39,886 nt of DNA from Planctomycetota bacterium (GTDB lineage Bacteria > Planctomycetota > UBA1135 > GCA-002748355): contig JALUUL010000049.1 in the NCBI GenBank assembly GCA_027021385.1, positions 81,646 through 121,531 on the forward strand, in the 5' to 3' direction. Of the stretch, positions 1-8,200 are shown piece after piece (the stretch's first letter is position 1; every line of letters begins with the position of its first letter). The notes under the pieces are model-generated. The model was given only the letters and a program-made list of their open reading frames with translations, did no database searches and was not told the DNA's origin. The translations under genes and the position numbers were made by a program.

Positions 1-152
1 ACCAGGGCCGGGAGTTCGCGGGGCGCCCGCCCCTCCTGGGCGGTTCCCGACCTCGTCGAGACCCCCAGCAGGAGGGCCGTCGCCGCGGCCAACGAAACCC
101 GAAGGCTCCCCCTCCCTCCTTCACCCGCGACTCGACGTCCCGTTCCTTCCAT
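1..152 (-). CDS. Secreted protein, N-terminus only (runs off window)
   Basis: An ATG at 152 (minus) is preceded by GGAGGT at a good distance. It opens about 50 codons that continue past the window edge. The translation has a basic N-region (MEGTGRRVAGEGGR), a hydrophobic stretch (VSLAAATALLLGV) and a small-residue cleavage site (SGTAQ/E), so it is very probably an exported protein. The mature part is too short to assign. It lies 101 bases downstream of the stop of the carboxypeptidase-regulatory-like gene on the same strand and may be in the same transcript. Confidence 0.6.
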   Translation of the reverse strand, partial: MEGTGRRVAGEGGRGSLRVSLAAATALLLGVSTRSGTAQEGRAPRELPAL

Positions 153-253
153 CGGACCTCCGTAACCCGGCTCGACCCTTCCGCAGGATCCCCCTCCGAC
201 TTTACGACAGGATCGCCGGAATCGGGCGGCGCTCCGCACCGAGGGGGGGGAAC

Positions 254-2017
254 TCAGCGGGATTCCAGCACGATCTCCTGCGCCTTCCGGAATCCCCGCC
301 GCGAGACCTGGACCCCGCCCCGCCACCTCTTCCGGCCTCGTTCGAAGGTAGCGAGGATCTGGCAGAACTCGACCTGGGAGGGAAGGCGGAACTCGAACCA
401 GCCGTCCTCTCCGCTCCTCAGGTTCAGGAAGCCGGTCCGGAGCAGGATCCTGAGAAGGGCCGGCGGGTAATCCCCTTGGAGATCCTGGAGATGGCTCGAA
501 ACCGTGATCCTGGCGTTCGGAATCGGCTTTCCGTCCTTCCCCAGCACCCGCCCCCGGATCCTCACGAAGGGGTCGAGCCGGAGGACCGGGGACAGGTCCG
601 GCTCCTCTCCGCCCGTATCGAGGGCGAGCCACCCCGCCCCCTCGCCCTCGACCCAGGCCGCCAGGTCGAAACGCCCCGGGGGCAGGGGGAGGGCGACCCG
701 CCCCCTCCGATCCAGCGGGATCCTGAGGATCAATCCCTGCTTCTCCTCCTTGTCGGGGAGCAGCTCCAGCCAGGCTCCGCGGATCGGGGACTCGTCGCGC
801 CACGCCACCGTCAACCGGACCACTCTCGCGGTCTCGAGGTCGAGGGTCCGCGGCTTTGGGGGATGGTTCCTCACGGCCCGGATCCAGGGGACGACGAGAC
901 CTCCCCGCGCGAGACAGAGGGTCCAACGCTCGAAGAATCGCCCCGGAAGGGGGAGTCCGAGTTCCCCCCCCTCCCCGACCGGGATCGGAACCGTGACGAA
1001 GCGGCGGAAGCTCCGGTCAACCGGGCCCGGGATCGAAGCCGACAGGAAGAAGCGGTCCCCCTTCCGGAGTCCGCGGACCTTCCAGACGCCCTTTCCCCTT
1101 CCGGGATCGGAGGGCGGAAGGCGGAGATCGAAGGAGGTTCCCGGCCCCAGGCTCTCCGTGTCCACGTAACGAGCGACCCTTCCGGGGGCGAGGAGCAGGA
1201 GGAGGAGGGGCTCGGCCCCGGACGGAGGAGCCCCTTCCTCCCTCGCGGGGAGGAGGAGCGGGATCCTCCCTTCCGCGTCGGTCTCGAGTTCGCGTTCCAG
1301 CGGGCATTCCTCGTTCCGGGCGATGGCGAGAACGCGCAGGCCCGGCAGGGCCGAACCCTCCGGATCGAGGAAACGCAGGCCGGCCCGGCGGGGACGCCCC
1401 ATCCGGCAGCGATAGACCCCGGAATCGTCCTCGGTGACCCGGAACGTCGCGAGGAGACCGCCGCGGGGTCCGACGAGAGCCAGCATCAAGGGCCCCTCGG
1501 GGAGTTCCGGAAGGGGGATCTCGGGTCTTGCCTCTCCCTCGGGAACGGGAAGGCGCCGCACCGGCCTCCCTCCCCGCCCCCCCCTCGGAACGGAAGCCGC
1601 TGAGGAAGTCGCGCAGATCGCGAGCCCGGCCCCCGGGGGCAGCGCCCCCTTCCAGGCCCTCCAACCCTCGAGGACGAGGATCCCCTTCCGGACCGGCCTG
1701 CAACGAATGCGCAGGGGACGTCCCGGAACCCGCCCGGCCAGGAGCCGACTCGCGTAGCGTCGTCCGTTCTTCTCCCCGACGGCCCAGAGGTCCCAGAAGC
1801 GGCCCCCCGGCACTTCCAGCCGGGCCCTGCCGCGGGAATCCGCGCGGGTCTTCGCCTCGATCACCCCGTAGGCCCGGGAACCAGCCTGGGAATCGGACGT
1901 GAAGATCTGCGAGCGGGCGTAGATCCGCGCGCCGGGAATCGGAGCCCGGTCCTCGTCCTCGACCCTGCAGGGGAAGACGGCTGCCTGGAGGCCGAAAACG
2001 AACGGGATCAGGATCAT
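254..2017 (-). CDS. Carboxypeptidase-regulatory-like (Ig-fold) protein, probably exported
   Basis: This 587-residue protein starts at the ATG at 2017, which has GGGAGG upstream. A GTG two codons earlier would sit directly on that site. The N-terminus is short and hydrophobic (MILIPFVFGLQAAVF), a possible weak signal peptide. Residues about 17-105 and 480-585 look like carboxypeptidase-regulatory-like beta-sandwiches: 'PIPGARIYARS' and 'ADSRGRARLEVPGG' at the front, 'GRVLGKDGKPIPNARITV' and 'GEDGWFEFRLP' at the back. The middle is rich in Pro, Gly and Arg with similar strand patterns. No catalytic motif is visible. It starts 22 bases after the aldolase/dehydrogenase stop, so the two are probably co-transcribed. 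A surface or periplasmic binding or structural role is inference. Confidence 0.7.
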   Translation of the reverse strand: MILIPFVFGLQAAVFPCRVEDEDRAPIPGARIYARSQIFTSDSQAGSRAYGVIEAKTRADSRGRARLEVPGGRFWDLWAVGEKNGRRYASRLLAGRVPGRPLRIRCRPVRKGILVLEGWRAWKGALPPGAGLAICATSSAASVPRGGRGGRPVRRLPVPEGEARPEIPLPELPEGPLMLALVGPRGGLLATFRVTEDDSGVYRCRMGRPRRAGLRFLDPEGSALPGLRVLAIARNEECPLERELETDAEGRIPLLLPAREEGAPPSGAEPLLLLLLAPGRVARYVDTESLGPGTSFDLRLPPSDPGRGKGVWKVRGLRKGDRFFLSASIPGPVDRSFRRFVTVPIPVGEGGELGLPLPGRFFERWTLCLARGGLVVPWIRAVRNHPPKPRTLDLETARVVRLTVAWRDESPIRGAWLELLPDKEEKQGLILRIPLDRRGRVALPLPPGRFDLAAWVEGEGAGWLALDTGGEEPDLSPVLRLDPFVRIRGRVLGKDGKPIPNARITVSSHLQDLQGDYPPALLRILLRTGFLNLRSGEDGWFEFRLPSQVEFCQILATFERGRKRWRGGVQVSRRGFRKAQEIVLESR

Positions 2018-2039
2018 TCCCACCCCTCCCGGGATCGAT

Positions 2040-4139
2040 TCAGCGATAGAAGGTCCCGAGATGGCCGCCGTCGACCGTCAAGGCGGCGCCGGTGGTCGGC
2101 GTCTTCCGGGCGGCGAAGAACGCGACGGCCTCGGCGACGTGATCCGCCGTGACCGGAATCCCGAGCAGGTTCCGCCCTTCATAGTAGGAACGAAGCTCGG
2201 AGGGCTCGAGCCCCCGGGACTTCATCCTCGCGGGTCCGACCTCGTCCCAAAGCCCCGAACTCCGCCCGCTCCGCGGATCCGCGAACACGGCGTCGGGATG
2301 CACGAGGTTCACGCTCACACCGATCGGGGCCAGCTCCAGGGCGGCGACCCGGGCGAGTTGGACCGCCCCCGCCTTGCTCGCCGAGTAGGCGCCGAACTCC
2401 GCGCCGGGCATCGGAACGTTCTTCGTCGCGACGAGGACGATCGCGCCCCCGATCCCCTGCGCGGAGAAGAGCCGGGCGCTCTCGCGCAGGGTCAGCATCG
2501 TTCCGGTCTGGTTGACCGCGACGACGCGCTTCCAGTCCCCGACCTCGAGGTCCGCGAGCGAGGCGACGTGCGCGATCCCCGCGTTCGGAACGACGACGTC
2601 CAGGCCGCCGACACCGCTGCGGACCTCACGGAAGGCCTCCGCGACCGAAGCCTCGTCCGTCACGTCCATCGGGAGGAGGAGGAAGTCCCCGGCATGGCCG
2701 GCGGCCTCCATGTGCGCGCCCGCGGCCTCGAGGCCCTCGCCTTCGAGGTCGGTCAGGACGACGAAGGCCCCGTCCGCGGCGAGCCTCCGGCAGACCGCGA
2801 GTCCGATCGCTCCCGCGGCTCCCGTGACCAGGGCCGCCCGCCCGGCCAGGGGGGGGCGCGACCCGTGGGGGAGCTTGGCCTGTTCGAGGCTCCAGGTCTC
2901 CATCGCGTATTGCTCCCCCTCGGGAAGGGGCGCGAAACCCGAGAGGGCCGCGGCCGCCGTCTTGCCCGCGAGCGTGCGTTCGGCGATGTCGGCCGCGATC
3001 CGGGCCTCCCGCTTCGTGGTCCCGAAGGCCGCGATCCCGAGTCCCCGCAGCAGGCAGACCCGCGGGAACGGATCCAGATCCTCCGGGACCGGACGCTCGG
3101 GGGAACGGTTGCGTTCGAGGTAGGCCTCGTATTCCTTCACGAAGCGCGCGACGGCATCCTCGATCTCCGAGGGCTCCGTCCCGCATACCAGCCAGGAGCC
3201 CTTCGTCCGGATCAGGTGGTCGGGGGTCAGCGGTCCCGCGGAAAAGAGTTCCCGCGCCCCTTCCGACTCCGCCGCCGAGAGCGCGGCCTTCGTCGGGCGC
3301 CATTCGAGGAGCATCGGCCCGCCGCGCTCCGCGCCGGTTCCGCCGCCCGGACACAGAAGCCCGCGCAGCCTAGGGAACAGCTCCGCCGCGGTCCCCGCGA
3401 GTTCCTCCCGGTCCTCCTCCGTCCCCTCAGGGTCGAGGACCCCCGCTCCGAGACGACCTTCGACCACCCCCTCGATCCGGGAGATCAGGGAGGTCATGCG
3501 TTCCCGGCAGACCGCCGCGTCCTCCGCCCAGGTCACGAGGCCGTGGGAGAGGAGGATGACTCCCGAGGATTCCGGGTGAGCTTCCCGGAACTCCGCCACG
3601 GCCTCCGCCAGGGCCGGTCCCGGACGGATCCAAGGAAGAACCCCGAAGCCCTCCGGAACCGCCGCCTCGAGGAGATCGGGCCCGTCTCTCGACGAGGACA
3701 GGACGCAGACTACATCGGGGTGCGCATGATCAAGGAAGCGATCGGGGAGGAAGGCATGGAGCAGGGTCTCCAGACTGGGAGGAGGGGACTCGGGATCCAA
3801 TCGGGCCCGGAGAAGGGCGCGGCGGAGTTCCCGGTCGGAGAGATCCCCCCTTCCGCGCAGCCGCCTCAGGAATTCCAGGTCGAGCGGGACGAGTCCCCGG
3901 AGATCGAGGGCAGCGAGATCCGCCCCGGAACTCTTGACCCAGAGGACGTCCCGCTCCTCTCCCGAAAGGTCCGTCTCCCGGGTCTTGCAGGACACGTTCC
4001 CCCCCCCGTGCAGGACCCAGGATGGTTCGGACCCGAGCAGCCGGGCCCCGTAGATTCTCCGGGCGAGGATCCCTCTCGGATCCAGGCCGAGCCCGGAGGC
4101 AAGGGTCTCGAGTTCCTCCTCGTTCCAGGAGCCGTCCAT
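2040..4139 (-). CDS. Class II aldolase / short-chain dehydrogenase fusion (RhaD-like)
   Basis: This 699-residue protein has two enzyme halves. Residues about 20-340 are class II aldolase/adducin-like: 'HGGGNVSCK' (44-52), the zinc-ligand type 'DHAHPD' with His138 and His140, and 'LLSHGL' with His199. Residues about 430-699 are a Rossmann short-chain dehydrogenase: TGAAGAIG (439-446), 'NAG' (519-521) and the YxxxK pair Tyr585/Lys589. The length and order match the bifunctional rhamnulose-phosphate-aldolase/alcohol-dehydrogenase family, which splits a sugar phosphate and handles the aldehyde product. The substrate cannot be read here, because no rhamnose kinase or isomerase is nearby. The start at 4139 is chosen by family length; there is no good Shine-Dalgarno sequence, but TAGTCT lies 7 bases upstream. 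The open frame continues further upstream, but that part is arginine-rich shadow of the divergent kinase gene. Confidence 0.88.
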   Translation of the reverse strand: MDGSWNEEELETLASGLGLDPRGILARRIYGARLLGSEPSWVLHGGGNVSCKTRETDLSGEERDVLWVKSSGADLAALDLRGLVPLDLEFLRRLRGRGDLSDRELRRALLRARLDPESPPPSLETLLHAFLPDRFLDHAHPDVVCVLSSSRDGPDLLEAAVPEGFGVLPWIRPGPALAEAVAEFREAHPESSGVILLSHGLVTWAEDAAVCRERMTSLISRIEGVVEGRLGAGVLDPEGTEEDREELAGTAAELFPRLRGLLCPGGGTGAERGGPMLLEWRPTKAALSAAESEGARELFSAGPLTPDHLIRTKGSWLVCGTEPSEIEDAVARFVKEYEAYLERNRSPERPVPEDLDPFPRVCLLRGLGIAAFGTTKREARIAADIAERTLAGKTAAAALSGFAPLPEGEQYAMETWSLEQAKLPHGSRPPLAGRAALVTGAAGAIGLAVCRRLAADGAFVVLTDLEGEGLEAAGAHMEAAGHAGDFLLLPMDVTDEASVAEAFREVRSGVGGLDVVVPNAGIAHVASLADLEVGDWKRVVAVNQTGTMLTLRESARLFSAQGIGGAIVLVATKNVPMPGAEFGAYSASKAGAVQLARVAALELAPIGVSVNLVHPDAVFADPRSGRSSGLWDEVGPARMKSRGLEPSELRSYYEGRNLLGIPVTADHVAEAVAFFAARKTPTTGAALTVDGGHLGTFYR

Positions 4140-4146
4140 ACCCCGC

Positions 4147-4152
4147 AGACTA
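4147..4152 (-). promoter_or_regulatory. Candidate -10 (TAGTCT) for leaderless start at 4139
   Basis: Read on the minus strand, TAGTCT is followed by seven bases (gcggggt) and then the ATG. That spacing puts the transcription start on or next to the start codon. There is no convincing -35 and no Shine-Dalgarno sequence. It fits a pattern seen at three other genes in the window. Confidence 0.35.
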
Positions 4153-4407
4153 GCATCCGGAAGGCCCCCGCTCCCCCCCGTTCCGGAGATCGACCCAGCC
4201 CGGGACGGAAGGAATTCCTCGACCACTCCCCCCTCACGGCCACGGTGGCCCCTTTCGGTTTCGGCCTCTTCAGGGGGAAAGCACCCCAATTCAGTGTTAA
4301 AGATTTGCAGCTGATCGCCCGAAGAACGAACGGGCCTTGAACACCGCCTCCCGTTCACGTCCCCCGTCCTCGATAGCCGTTTTCCGATGGAATTCCGGAG
4401 GCATCCC

Positions 4408-6144
4408 ATGCTCAGAGGCAGAAACCTCTCTCCACGCACCAAGACTTCGATCCTCACGATCGGGATCATTTTCACCTCAGAACTCATCGTGATGAGGGTC
4501 CTTCCCCTCTTCGGAGTCGACGGCCTGCTCGAGGCCCTCCTCGATTCGTTCCTTCTCACCCTCCTGACTCTCCCCTGGATCCTTTCTCTCTACGAACCCC
4601 GCGGGAGAGCCGGCGGGCGGCGATCGGACGGCTCCGAAACGAACTCGGGACTGGAAAGGGTGATGTGGGGAACCCTGTCGGTGATCGGGATCTCCTTATT
4701 GGCGATCACGTTGATCTCCACCAACCACATTCTGGGGGTGGAGGCGGAGAGGTCCCCAATGACCTCCATCTGGACCGGCATACACGGCTACATTTCCTCC
4801 GTCGCGGTCTTCACGTTCTTCATCCTGCTCTGCACCGGCCTGCTCGCACTCTGTATTCGGAAGGTCTTCCGGAGCCTGAAAGAATCCGAATCCCGGGCGC
4901 GGGAACGGGAAAACGAAGTGAAGATGGTCGTCGACCACGCAGGGTTTCCGATCCTCGTCCTGGACGGAGAGGGACGGATCCCGAACCGGAACCGGAAGGC
5001 GGAGGAAATCCTGGGCCCGGAAGGGATCGACAAGATCTCGGAAGTCCTCCACCGCGTCTTTCAGGATCCGCGATCGAATGGAAATACGAGCAAGGAGATA
5101 CGGATCGAATCTACGGCCGGGGATTGTCGGGAGTTCCGCGTCGACTGGAACCCGGTCCCCGGGACCGACGGAGTCAAGGTGTGCATCCTGCACGACCTGG
5201 AAGTGGAACGACAGCTCCTGGCCCAGGAAGCCCATGCTCAGAAGATGGAATCCATCGGTCAGCTCTCCGCGGGCATCGCCCACGAAATCAACACTCCTAC
5301 CCAGTTCGTCGGCGACAACGTCCGCTTCTTGAAGGGGGCCTTCGAGGACCTACTGCCGTTGTTGGAGACCTCGGAGAAGGCCCTCGACTCGATCCTGGAG
5401 GAACTTCCCGACCTCGAACCGGCGAGGAAGGCCAAGGAAGCCTTCGAGGATGGCGATTTCGAGTACCTGAGAGGGGAGATTCCCCTCGCTCTCGACCAGT
5501 CCCTCTCCGGAATCGGGAAAATCGCGAAAATCGTGGCCGCGATGAAATCCTTCTCCCATCCGGGCACCGAGGACCGCACGAAGACAGACCTCAACAAGAA
5601 CATCGAGGACACGATCACCGTCGCCACGAATGAATGGAAATATATTGCGGCCGTCGAACTCGACCTCAACCCCGATCTTCCACAGGTCCCCTGCTTCGCG
5701 GACGAGATCAACCAGGTCGTTCTGAACCTCGTCGTGAACGCGGCCCATGCGATTCGGGATTCGCAGGACTCCGCTTCCCCGGAGAAGGGGAGGATCCTCG
5801 TCGGCACCCGTGACCTGGGCGACCGCGTCGAGGTTCGAATCTGCGACACCGGAGGGGGAATCCCACCCGAGATCCGGAAGAAGGTTTTCGATCCCTTCTT
5901 CACGACGAAGGCCGTCGGAAAGGGGACAGGACAGGGGCTCAGCATCGCCCACAACGTGATCGTGAAAAAGCACGGAGGAAGGATCCGATTCGAAACGGAG
6001 ATGGGGCGCGGCACGACATTTTTCTTCGAACTTCCACTCGACCCGGAACGGCCGCTGGAACCCGACTTTTCAAAATGTCGGCCCGACTCGACGGAACCCG
6101 TGTCGGAATCGCTCGATCCCGCCCTCTCCCCGCATGGTTCCTGA
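4408..6144 (+). CDS. Membrane sensor histidine kinase with PAS-like domain
   Basis: This 578-residue kinase starts at the ATG at 4408, with GGAGG six bases upstream. The ATG at 4387 lies before that site. There are four hydrophobic segments at about 13-32, 37-58, 83-103 and 127-149, then a short charged coil and a PAS-like domain ('VVDHAGFPILVLDGEGRI'). The H-box is 'GIAHEINTP' with His292 as the phospho-acceptor. The ATP-binding domain has the N-box 'LVVNAAHAI', G1 'DTGGGIP', F-box 'VFDPFFTTK' and G2 'GKGTGQGLSIA'. The HEINTP form of the H-box is common in kinases whose HATPase domain resembles NtrB. No receiver domain and no adjacent response regulator were found, so it is an orphan. It is transcribed divergently from the aldolase gene. 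The signal is unknown. Confidence 0.93.
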   Translation: MLRGRNLSPRTKTSILTIGIIFTSELIVMRVLPLFGVDGLLEALLDSFLLTLLTLPWILSLYEPRGRAGGRRSDGSETNSGLERVMWGTLSVIGISLLAITLISTNHILGVEAERSPMTSIWTGIHGYISSVAVFTFFILLCTGLLALCIRKVFRSLKESESRARERENEVKMVVDHAGFPILVLDGEGRIPNRNRKAEEILGPEGIDKISEVLHRVFQDPRSNGNTSKEIRIESTAGDCREFRVDWNPVPGTDGVKVCILHDLEVERQLLAQEAHAQKMESIGQLSAGIAHEINTPTQFVGDNVRFLKGAFEDLLPLLETSEKALDSILEELPDLEPARKAKEAFEDGDFEYLRGEIPLALDQSLSGIGKIAKIVAAMKSFSHPGTEDRTKTDLNKNIEDTITVATNEWKYIAAVELDLNPDLPQVPCFADEINQVVLNLVVNAAHAIRDSQDSASPEKGRILVGTRDLGDRVEVRICDTGGGIPPEIRKKVFDPFFTTKAVGKGTGQGLSIAHNVIVKKHGGRIRFETEMGRGTTFFFELPLDPERPLEPDFSKCRPDSTEPVSESLDPALSPHGS

Positions 6145-6313
6145 GCCCGGACGGGCGGCCTCTTGAGCGTTTCCCGACCCACCCCTCCTGACCGCGGCCC
6201 CCGCACGTCCTCCAGGAACCTCGAAACCGACCGGGACATGGCCCTCCTCCGGGAATAGGGGCCTCCATCCTCGACCGGAATCCGACGCCACCCGGATTTT
6301 ATACTTTTACTCA

Positions 6314-6348
6314 TTGATATCTTGATATTTTGAGCTATATATCTCTTC
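6314..6348 (+). promoter_or_regulatory. Promoter plus dyad operator of the arsR-RND operon
   Basis: A sharply AT-rich patch lies just before the regulator gene. TTGATA (6314-6319), 16 bases, then TATATA (6336-6341) make a good sigma-70-type promoter, with the next start expected at about 6348, on the ATG at 6349. The perfect dyad ATATC-TT-GATAT (6317-6328) overlaps the -35 and spacer and is framed by CTCA/TGAG at 6310-6334. ArsR-family repressors typically bind AT-rich dyads over their own promoter, so this is the likely autoregulatory site. No Shine-Dalgarno sequence is present, which suggests a leaderless mRNA. Confidence 0.6.
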
Positions 6349-6657
6349 ATGAGGTCGAAGCGCAGGATTCCGGAAGAGAGGCTGGAGCGGGCGGCCGTTT
6401 GCCTCCGGGCCCTGGCCCATCCCCTGCGGCTTAGGATCGTCGAGATCCTCGACAGCGAGGACCTATCGGTCACGGATCTGGCCGAGCGCCTGCGCCAGCC
6501 TCAAGCGGCCGTCAGCCAGCATCTGAACCTGATGAAGGCCCATGGGCTCCTCCGTTCCGAACGCCACGGGCGCAGCGTCCACTACCGCCTCCTGCATCCC
6601 CAGTGCAGGCAGGTCCTCCAATGCATCCGGAAAAACCTCGACTCCAAGGGTCTTTGA
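6349..6657 (+). CDS. ArsR/SmtB-family winged-helix transcriptional regulator
   Basis: This 102-residue protein is a typical ArsR-family regulator. 'ALAHPLRLRIVEIL' is the helix-2 signature, 'SVTDLAERLRQPQAAVSQHLNLMKAHGLL' the helix-turn-helix, and 'RSERHGRSVHYRL' the wing. No classic metal-ligand motif (CVC near helix 3, or the C-terminal DxH/HxxE set) is obvious. Cysteines occur at the N-terminal 'VCL' and the C-terminal 'PQCRQVLQCI', so the inducer is unknown. It ends ten bases before the outer-membrane efflux gene, so it most likely represses its own operon. Confidence 0.9.
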   Translation: MRSKRRIPEERLERAAVCLRALAHPLRLRIVEILDSEDLSVTDLAERLRQPQAAVSQHLNLMKAHGLLRSERHGRSVHYRLLHPQCRQVLQCIRKNLDSKGL

Positions 6658-6667
6658 GGAGGTCGTC

Positions 6668-8200
6668 ATGAACCCGGACTCTCGCAGGGTCTTCAAGAGT
6701 CGCATCCCGCCCCGGCGCGCCGTAGGGAGCCCCTCCCTGTGGATCCCGGCCGTTTCCGTCCTCGTTCTCGGATGCGCGGGCGGAAAGGTCCGGCGGGCCG
6801 GCGCCTGGATCGAACGCGCCTGGCCCCAGCCGGCGAACAAGGCCGAGGAAGGCCGGCTCCCAGAGACCGAACAGGACTCCCGGCCCCGGAATCTCCCCCG
6901 GGGATCCCGGAAGGATTCGGGCGCGGGGGATGAGCCGATCTCCGAAACCTGGTCCCTGGATCAGGTCCTCACGCGGATCAAGGAGGCCAACCCCCGCCTC
7001 TCGATCGCGGAGGCCAACCTCGAGGCGGCCCGCGCAGCCCTCGACGAGGCCAAGGCCGCCTACCGGCCGATCCTGAGCTTGAGTCGGAGCTACCTCGTCA
7101 CGGACGAACCAGGCACCGCCTTCGGCCTCCTCCTGAATCAGCAACGCCTGAGCCTGGGGCCCTCCTTCGACGCGACCCCGGGCACGATCGACAACCACCG
7201 GACCGAGGCCCGGGTCGATTGGACCCTCTTCGCCCCCGGCCGCCTCGACCGGAAGAGGGCGGCCGGCGCCGCGGCCCGCGCGGCCGAGATCGCGCGCCGC
7301 GCCGCCGAGCACAGGCTCCTGAACGCCGGCGTGCAGGCCTGGCTCGGTCTGAAGGCGGCCGACGCCCTCCATCGAGCCTCCCTGGACAATGCCCGGATCG
7401 TCGGAGAACGTCTCGCCGAACTCCGGAAGCGACGGGAACTCGGCGCCGCGCTCGAGGCCGACGTTCTCCGGATGGAGGCGAGGCTCGCGCTGTCCAGGCG
7501 GGACGTCGAGGCCGCGAAGCTCGTCAGGAACAAGGCCGAGGCCGCGCTCGACCACCTGATGGGCCTGCCGTCCACGACCCGGATCGACCTCGGAGGAACC
7601 GCCGCCGAGGAAGTCCGCCGGAGCGCCCTGCCCGAGACCCTCGAGGAAGCGCTCGCCCGGGCGCGCCGCACCCGCCTGGACCTGCGGGCGCGGGCCTGGC
7701 TCCTGCGGTCGCGGGAATTCGAGGTCGCCGGAGCCGAGGCGACGAGGAAACCCGTCCTTTCCGCCTTCGGCGCGGTCGACCTGGACGGGGAGGATTTCGG
7801 GATCGACAGCGATCTCACGAGCTACCAGGCCGGGATCTTCCTGAGCTGGACCCTCGATCCGGGAAGGGAGGCGCGGATCCGCCGGGCGAAGAGCGGATTG
7901 CGCAAGGACCTCGCCGCCTTCAGGGCCTTCGTCCTGGATCTCTCCAAGGAGGTCCGGCAGGCCTGGGACGCCCTCGAACTCGCCCGGCGGAACCTCGAAC
8001 TCGCCCGGAAGGGAGAGCGGGCCGCCGTCGAGGCCTGGCGCATCGTATCGAAGGCTCACGGCGCGGGAGCGGCCACCACGACCGACCTTCTCGCCGCCGA
8101 ACGGAGCCGAAGCGCCGCCGTCCTCCGCAGGACCGCGGCGGAAACCGCATTGTCCATCGCCGAGATCCGACTCTTGGGAAGCATGGGAGGGATCCAATGA
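6668..8200 (+). CDS. TolC-like outer membrane efflux lipoprotein
   Basis: This 510-residue protein starts at the ATG at 6668 behind GGAGGT (6658-6663), immediately after the regulator stop. It has a lipoprotein signal with 'VLVLGC' (Cys36). After a low-complexity linker comes the outer-membrane-efflux-protein fold: long alanine-rich coiled helices in two repeats (for example 'NPRLSIAEANLEAARAALDE' and a second set near 420-500). It should form the outer-membrane channel of the tripartite pump with the next two genes. Length and N-terminal acylation match NodT/OprM-type channels. It overlaps the adaptor gene by four bases (ATGA), so the two are translationally coupled. Confidence 0.9.
   Translation: MNPDSRRVFKSRIPPRRAVGSPSLWIPAVSVLVLGCAGGKVRRAGAWIERAWPQPANKAEEGRLPETEQDSRPRNLPRGSRKDSGAGDEPISETWSLDQVLTRIKEANPRLSIAEANLEAARAALDEAKAAYRPILSLSRSYLVTDEPGTAFGLLLNQQRLSLGPSFDATPGTIDNHRTEARVDWTLFAPGRLDRKRAAGAAARAAEIARRAAEHRLLNAGVQAWLGLKAADALHRASLDNARIVGERLAELRKRRELGAALEADVLRMEARLALSRRDVEAAKLVRNKAEAALDHLMGLPSTTRIDLGGTAAEEVRRSALPETLEEALARARRTRLDLRARAWLLRSREFEVAGAEATRKPVLSAFGAVDLDGEDFGIDSDLTSYQAGIFLSWTLDPGREARIRRAKSGLRKDLAAFRAFVLDLSKEVRQAWDALELARRNLELARKGERAAVEAWRIVSKAHGAGAATTTDLLAAERSRSAAVLRRTAAETALSIAEIRLLGSMGGIQ

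Noticed and set aside
2061-4340. A 759-residue plus-strand frame opposite the aldolase/dehydrogenase
   Set aside because: No domain, no ribosome site, compositional shadow of the real gene.
5831-5860. GGTTCGAATC, a tRNA T-arm-like string
   Set aside because: It lies in the kinase ATP-binding domain and has no acceptor or anticodon stem around it. No tRNA, rRNA or CRISPR repeat was found in the window.
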